Source of the DNA: Lachnospiraceae bacterium
GTDB taxonomy: Bacteria > Bacillota > Clostridia > Lachnospirales > Lachnospiraceae
DNA: 64,000 nucleotides
Direction: 5' to 3'
NCBI GenBank assembly: GCA_017938485.1
Contig: JAGBBM010000134.1
Coordinates: forward strand, 1-64,000
A program made the position numbers and the translations under genes. This document shows, in pieces, positions 59,919-64,000 of this stretch; position 1 is the first letter of the stretch; each line of letters starts with the position of its first letter. The notes beneath the pieces are model-generated. The model was given only the letters and a program-made list of their open reading frames with translations. It was not told where the DNA came from and made no database searches.

Positions 59919-62006
59919 ATGAATTATTTAGATCAGGATATTTGCGAGCGTATTGAGCTTGCCATAGGAAGGTTAAATGAAATAGACAGTGAAGAACTAA
60001 AATTCGCTGACTGCGAATACAAAGAGGGACTAAAAGAGTATTTTGACCAGGTGTCAGAGTTTATTCTCTATGTCTATGATGTCTACAATATTATTAATAC
60101 GTCTAATGAATTACCTTTAGAGTATCTAAAGAGAATTAATAAAGAATTGTATAAGGATATTATGCCGAATAATTATAGGGAAAGTTTTGCAAATCCTGAT
60201 TATGCAACCGTAAAGCTTGGGAAAAAATATGGTTCTTTACTTAGCTTTTTGTATGCAGAAACAAGAAGTATTATTGCTTACATTTATGAGGAAAAACTAC
60301 TTAACTTCATAGCTACAGTGGAATTGTTTTTGGAAGTTTACAGTATGTTTACAGATACAGAGGCTCCAAATGAGAAGTATATAAAAGAGGCAATTTACTA
60401 TCATATGTATGATTATGCGGATGTATTTGTGGCGGAGAGAACCTATGAAACTATAAGTCCAGATAACACCTTTGCCGCAGATATAATTATGAAGAGTGAC
60501 CTTTCTGATTTAAGATATCTTTATGCTTACGGTGAGTACATTGGAGATAATGAGATAAAGACTGCAACGTATTTAAATGGCCTTGATGAAGCAAGAGTTA
60601 AGGCTATGGCAAAAACTTATGTGGAAGGATTTATAAAAGGTTTTGAGACTATGCGAATAGACCTTTCCCCTAAGAAGACGGTAAATATTAGATATTCTAT
60701 AGGTCAGGAAAGAATGGTTCGATATGCCATAGAAATGTTTAGAGAATATGGACTTCTTCCTATAGTGTGTAGATATGCGGTAAGCAGAATTAATAGAAAA
60801 TTAACTACCAGAGTGGGTTATACGGCAACTCCTGCTAACAAGCAATATGACTACGACCACCGTATGGACGAGGCAATATTTTTTGACAAGGGCTTTGTTG
60901 AAAGAAAATTAGAGGTAATTAAGGAAACCTATACTAAGAACAAAGAACTTGCGCTAGAGTATGCAGGCCCTGCTGTTATAGAGGTATTTGGTGAGAATCC
61001 ATTTAAACCATCTATTTGTGAAAATGCATTAAAGCTTAGCGAGAAGCAACAGGCTTTATCTGTGGAGTATTCATCCAAATCCGCTGAGATAAGCAATACA
61101 TTTATACCTAGGGACAAATACAGCTTTACTATTATTGCCTATCCTATTCCAGAGATAGGGGATAACTTTGAGGAAATATATGACGAGATAGTAAAGGTAA
61201 ATACTTTAGATAACGAATTATACAGAAATATTCAGCAGAGCATAATAGATGAATTAGATAAGGCTGAATATGTACAGGTACTAGGTAAAGAAAACAATAA
61301 GACAGATATAAAGGTTATGCTTCATAAGCTTGGTGCCCCTGACCAGGAAACCAACTTTGAAAACTGTCTCGCAGATGTGAATATTCCTGTGGGAGAAGTA
61401 TTTACATCCCCTGTTCTTACAGGGACAGAGGGCATTTTAAATGTTAGTCAGGTATATTTAAATGAGCTAAAATACACAGATTTAGTCCTTACGTTTAAGG
61501 ACGGAAAGATAGTTGATTATTCTTGCAAGAACTTCGAGAATGAGACTGAAAATAAGTCTTTTATCAAGGAAAATCTTATGTTTAATCACGATACTCTTCC
61601 TGTAGGAGAATTTGCTATAGGAACCAATACCACAGCTTACGTCATGGCACATAAGTACGATATAATTTATAAGCTCCCAATTCTTATAGTAGAGAAGATG
61701 GGGCCACATTTTGCAGTGGGGGATACTTGTTATAGCTACAGCGAGGATAGTAAGTTGTATAATCCAGATGGAAAAGAGATTATAGCAAAAGAAAATGAGT
61801 GTTCTGTCCTTAGAAAATCAGAGGACTTAGAGGAGAAGAAAAAAGCATATTTTAATTGTCATACAGATATTACAATCCCTTATGAGGAGATAGAGGCAAT
61901 ATATTCTGTCCATTCAGATGGAGAAAAGGTTGCTATTATAAGAGATGGTAGATTTTGCTTGGAAGGTACAGAAGAACTTAATAAACCATTTGAAGATATT
62001 GGTTAG
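59919..62006 (+). CDS. M29-family aminopeptidase with long N-terminal extension
   Basis: A 695-residue protein. The C-terminal part matches M29 aminopeptidases: GEVFTSP (first Glu), GEFAIGTNT (second Glu), GPHFAVG (His), a nearby Tyr in CYSYSED, and His-x-Asp in NCHTDITIPY followed by IIRDGRF. All expected metal ligands appear to be present. Family members are about 400 residues, so roughly 280 N-terminal residues are extra (YAEGxx-free, helical; FVAERTYETISPDNTFAADI). Likely cytosolic; the role of the extension is unknown. SD TAGGAGG. Confidence 0.78.
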   Translation: MNYLDQDICERIELAIGRLNEIDSEELKFADCEYKEGLKEYFDQVSEFILYVYDVYNIINTSNELPLEYLKRINKELYKDIMPNNYRESFANPDYATVKLGKKYGSLLSFLYAETRSIIAYIYEEKLLNFIATVELFLEVYSMFTDTEAPNEKYIKEAIYYHMYDYADVFVAERTYETISPDNTFAADIIMKSDLSDLRYLYAYGEYIGDNEIKTATYLNGLDEARVKAMAKTYVEGFIKGFETMRIDLSPKKTVNIRYSIGQERMVRYAIEMFREYGLLPIVCRYAVSRINRKLTTRVGYTATPANKQYDYDHRMDEAIFFDKGFVERKLEVIKETYTKNKELALEYAGPAVIEVFGENPFKPSICENALKLSEKQQALSVEYSSKSAEISNTFIPRDKYSFTIIAYPIPEIGDNFEEIYDEIVKVNTLDNELYRNIQQSIIDELDKAEYVQVLGKENNKTDIKVMLHKLGAPDQETNFENCLADVNIPVGEVFTSPVLTGTEGILNVSQVYLNELKYTDLVLTFKDGKIVDYSCKNFENETENKSFIKENLMFNHDTLPVGEFAIGTNTTAYVMAHKYDIIYKLPILIVEKMGPHFAVGDTCYSYSEDSKLYNPDGKEIIAKENECSVLRKSEDLEEKKKAYFNCHTDITIPYEEIEAIYSVHSDGEKVAIIRDGRFCLEGTEELNKPFEDIG

Positions 62007-62038
62007 TTTTTTGTGAAAAAGTTAGGAGGATGAGCTAT

Positions 62039-63385
62039 ATGAGAATGTACGATTTGATAATTAAGAAACGTGATGGTGGAGTTCATACTCCTGAAGAGAT
62101 TAAGTATATTGTAGAGGGATATACCAACGGTAATATTCCGGATTACCAGATGTCAGCTTGGCTTATGGCAGTGTACTACAAGGGTATGACTAATGAGGAA
62201 ACTGTGGAGCTTACACAGGCTATGGCAGATAGTGGAGACAGACTTGACCTCTCTGCCATTGAGGGAGTTAAGGTTGATAAACATAGTACAGGCGGTGTAG
62301 GAGATAAGACTACATTTATAGTGGCACCTATTCTTGCTGCATTAGGTGTTCCTATGGCAAAGATGAGTGGAAGAGGTCTTGGACATACAGGAGGAACTAT
62401 AGATAAGTTGGAGAGCATAGAGGGCTTCAACGTTTCTATACCTACAGAGGAATTCATAGACAACGTTAATAGAATTAAGCTTGCATTAGTTGGACAGACT
62501 GGTAATCTTGCACCGGCAGATAAAAAGATATATGCACTAAGAGATGTTACTGCAACGGTGGATAGTTTGCCACTTATAGCTTCAAGTATTATGAGTAAAA
62601 AACTTGCCGCGGGAGCGGATGTTATTGTGCTGGATGTAAAATGTGGTTCAGGGGCTTTTATGAAAACCAAGGAGGCTGCAAGAGATTTAGCAAAAACAAT
62701 GGTAGATATAGGCAATGCGGCAGGCAGAAAAACATACGGTGTTATCACAGATATGGATGAACCACTTGGATGTAAGGTAGGAAATGCATTAGAGGTGGAA
62801 GAATCTGTGGAAGTATTATCCATAAAGGATGTTGATAGTGCTCTTTCTGCTAAATCTACCATTAACTATGGAATTAAGCGACTTTTGAAAGTTGCTCTTT
62901 GTCTTTCATCCTATATGCTTATGGGTGCAGGTAAAGCAAAAGATTATGATGAGGCTTATAAATTCTGCAAAGAAGTGATTGAATCGGGGAAGGCACTTGA
63001 TAAGATGGCTGAGTTTGTAGAGGCTCAAGGTGGTAATAAGGATTATATTTACAATACTGATATGCTTCCTAAAGCAAAATATATTGTACCTGTACATTTT
63101 GAAAAGGAAGGATATATATCCTGCTGCAGAACCAGTGAGGTTGGTATGGTTAGTCTTATCTTGGGTGGAGGAAGAACCACTAAGGAAAGCGAAATTGACC
63201 TGGCAGTAGGTATAGATATTAAAAAGCATGTTGGTGATTTTGTGTCACCAGACGAGGTGTTTGCATACATTCATGCTAATAGTGAAGACGTTATAGAGGA
63301 AGCAAAGAAAAGACTTCTTGCAGCCTATGATATATCTGAGGCAGCTTTTCCTGTTGAGGACGTAATTAAATTTGTGGTGGAATAA
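62039..63385 (+). CDS. pdp: Pyrimidine-nucleoside phosphorylase
   Basis: A 448-residue salvage enzyme splitting uridine or thymidine to base and sugar phosphate. DKHSTGGVGDKTT (phosphate loop) and KMSGRGLGHTGGTIDKLE are the family signatures. ATG 62039 (MRMYDLIIKKRDGG) is chosen because TTAGGAGG abuts the earlier ATG at 62030. It follows biosynthetic pyr genes, grouping synthesis and salvage. Confidence 0.93.
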   Translation: MRMYDLIIKKRDGGVHTPEEIKYIVEGYTNGNIPDYQMSAWLMAVYYKGMTNEETVELTQAMADSGDRLDLSAIEGVKVDKHSTGGVGDKTTFIVAPILAALGVPMAKMSGRGLGHTGGTIDKLESIEGFNVSIPTEEFIDNVNRIKLALVGQTGNLAPADKKIYALRDVTATVDSLPLIASSIMSKKLAAGADVIVLDVKCGSGAFMKTKEAARDLAKTMVDIGNAAGRKTYGVITDMDEPLGCKVGNALEVEESVEVLSIKDVDSALSAKSTINYGIKRLLKVALCLSSYMLMGAGKAKDYDEAYKFCKEVIESGKALDKMAEFVEAQGGNKDYIYNTDMLPKAKYIVPVHFEKEGYISCCRTSEVGMVSLILGGGRTTKESEIDLAVGIDIKKHVGDFVSPDEVFAYIHANSEDVIEEAKKRLLAAYDISEAAFPVEDVIKFVVE

Positions 63386-63435
63386 GAAACTATAGATAGG
63401 ACGGAATGCTTAAGACTGATATAGGAGGATGACCT

Positions 63436-64000
63436 ATGAAAAAAAGATACAAGAATATAATATGCGCGTGTATTGTTTCTATATGTACCATATGTCTAAC
63501 TGCCTGTGGAGCAAAGAAGGGTACAAGTGAAGCAATAAGCACAGATTCTAATGCAACTGTGCAGGAGCTTCAAACTGAGCAAGATTATAGAACAGCAATA
63601 GAAAAACTTGGAACAGATGAGGACTCTTTAAAACTTAAGGTGGAATATTTTAATGCTCTTTGGCAGATGGATGTGTTTACTGAAGGGGATTTTGATTCCT
63701 TGATTTTAATCTACGAAGAATTGGGTTATATGGAAGAAGTCCGAGAAACTTTAATTAGGAAGCATACATATTATCCATCAGAAGAAAATCTTGCCCTTAT
63801 CAGTAATGTAGTAGTTGCAAAGGATTCAAGTGACCAAGCAGTTGCCACCCTGATGCAGGAGCTTACTACATACATAGTTGACAAGAGCACAGATAATGTT
63901 AATGTACTGATAGTTTCGGAGGATTGGATTAAAGCCATGCAGGACGATTTGCTTGGAGTAAGCAGGAGAACTAAGTATACAGGTGATAGTTATGTGGCTC
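63436..64000 (+). CDS. Lipoprotein, cut by the window end
   Basis: At least 188 codons open to the window edge. MKKRYKNIICACIVSICTIC is a lipoprotein signal ending in LTAC near residue 26. The mature part starts with a Ser/Thr-rich linker, then a helical stretch (RTAIEKLGTDEDSLKLKVEY) and an alpha/beta segment (NVNVLIVSEDWIKAMQ). Not recognised. SD TAGGAGG six bases before the ATG. Confidence 0.8.
   Translation, partial: MKKRYKNIICACIVSICTICLTACGAKKGTSEAISTDSNATVQELQTEQDYRTAIEKLGTDEDSLKLKVEYFNALWQMDVFTEGDFDSLILIYEELGYMEEVRETLIRKHTYYPSEENLALISNVVVAKDSSDQAVATLMQELTTYIVDKSTDNVNVLIVSEDWIKAMQDDLLGVSRRTKYTGDSYVA

Noticed and set aside
62176..62862. 228-codon minus-strand frame inside the nucleoside phosphorylase gene
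   Set aside because: The phosphorylase signatures on the plus strand are unambiguous and cover the whole stretch.
1..64000. CRISPR arrays, insertion sequences, prophage or rRNA
   Set aside because: No spaced direct-repeat arrays, transposase-like frames, phage genes or rRNA stretches were seen.

Overview
The window looks like chromosome from a low-GC, Gram-positive, spore-forming Clostridia, most likely Lachnospiraceae. This rests on AT-rich composition, strong GGAGG ribosome-binding sites, a tyrosine T-box leader, addB/addA in place of recBCD, complete spoIIA and spoVA operons, an agr locus and a class 1B pyrK/pyrD pair. No insertion sequence, prophage, rRNA or CRISPR array is visible. Gene calls come from reading the sequence; no database search was run.

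Layout. (1) 5-12813: one probable operon with a LytTR response regulator, nine intact plus one degenerate FHA (phosphothreonine-reading) domains on nine proteins, a soluble Ser/Thr kinase, a PP2C phosphatase, a surface VWA protein, a secreted CHAP hydrolase and an ABC exporter with two FHA domains. It reads as a self-contained phospho-threonine signalling system joining envelope sensing to transport. (2) 12854-14081: tRNA-Leu(AAG) with its own promoter and terminator, then an HTH-Fic protein behind a palindromic promoter. (3) 14114-26434: O-antigen-ligase-like protein, cation efflux, T-box tyrS, polysaccharide deacetylase, lipoprotein serpin, D-lactate dehydrogenase, topoisomerase III, a left-handed beta-helix acyltransferase and an anchored protein. 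(4) 26502-37409: a PyrE-like phosphoribosyltransferase, then addB-addA-queF-folC and a TPR protein. (5) 37511-41166: spoIIAA-spoIIAB-sigF, then TetR, flavodoxin-like and phospholipase-C-like genes. (6) 41236-48159: a FIST sensor with a soluble chemoreceptor, an ABC-F ATPase and a class A penicillin-binding protein. (7) 48184-54242: agrA/agrC divergent from agrB/agrD, then spoVAA-E. (8) 54408-64000: chorismate mutase-like protein, pyrC-pyrF-pyrK-pyrD, an HD hydrolase, a long M29 aminopeptidase, pyrimidine-nucleoside phosphorylase and the start of a lipoprotein.

Most notable are the dense FHA/kinase/phosphatase operon with its repeated T-[V/I]-x-[Y/W] linker motif, an agr system whose short agrD was found by reading past agrB and encodes a cysteine-free signal precursor, two hairpins that bury the ribosome-binding site of the downstream gene, and a 19-bp perfect terminator only 23 nt before spoIIAA.
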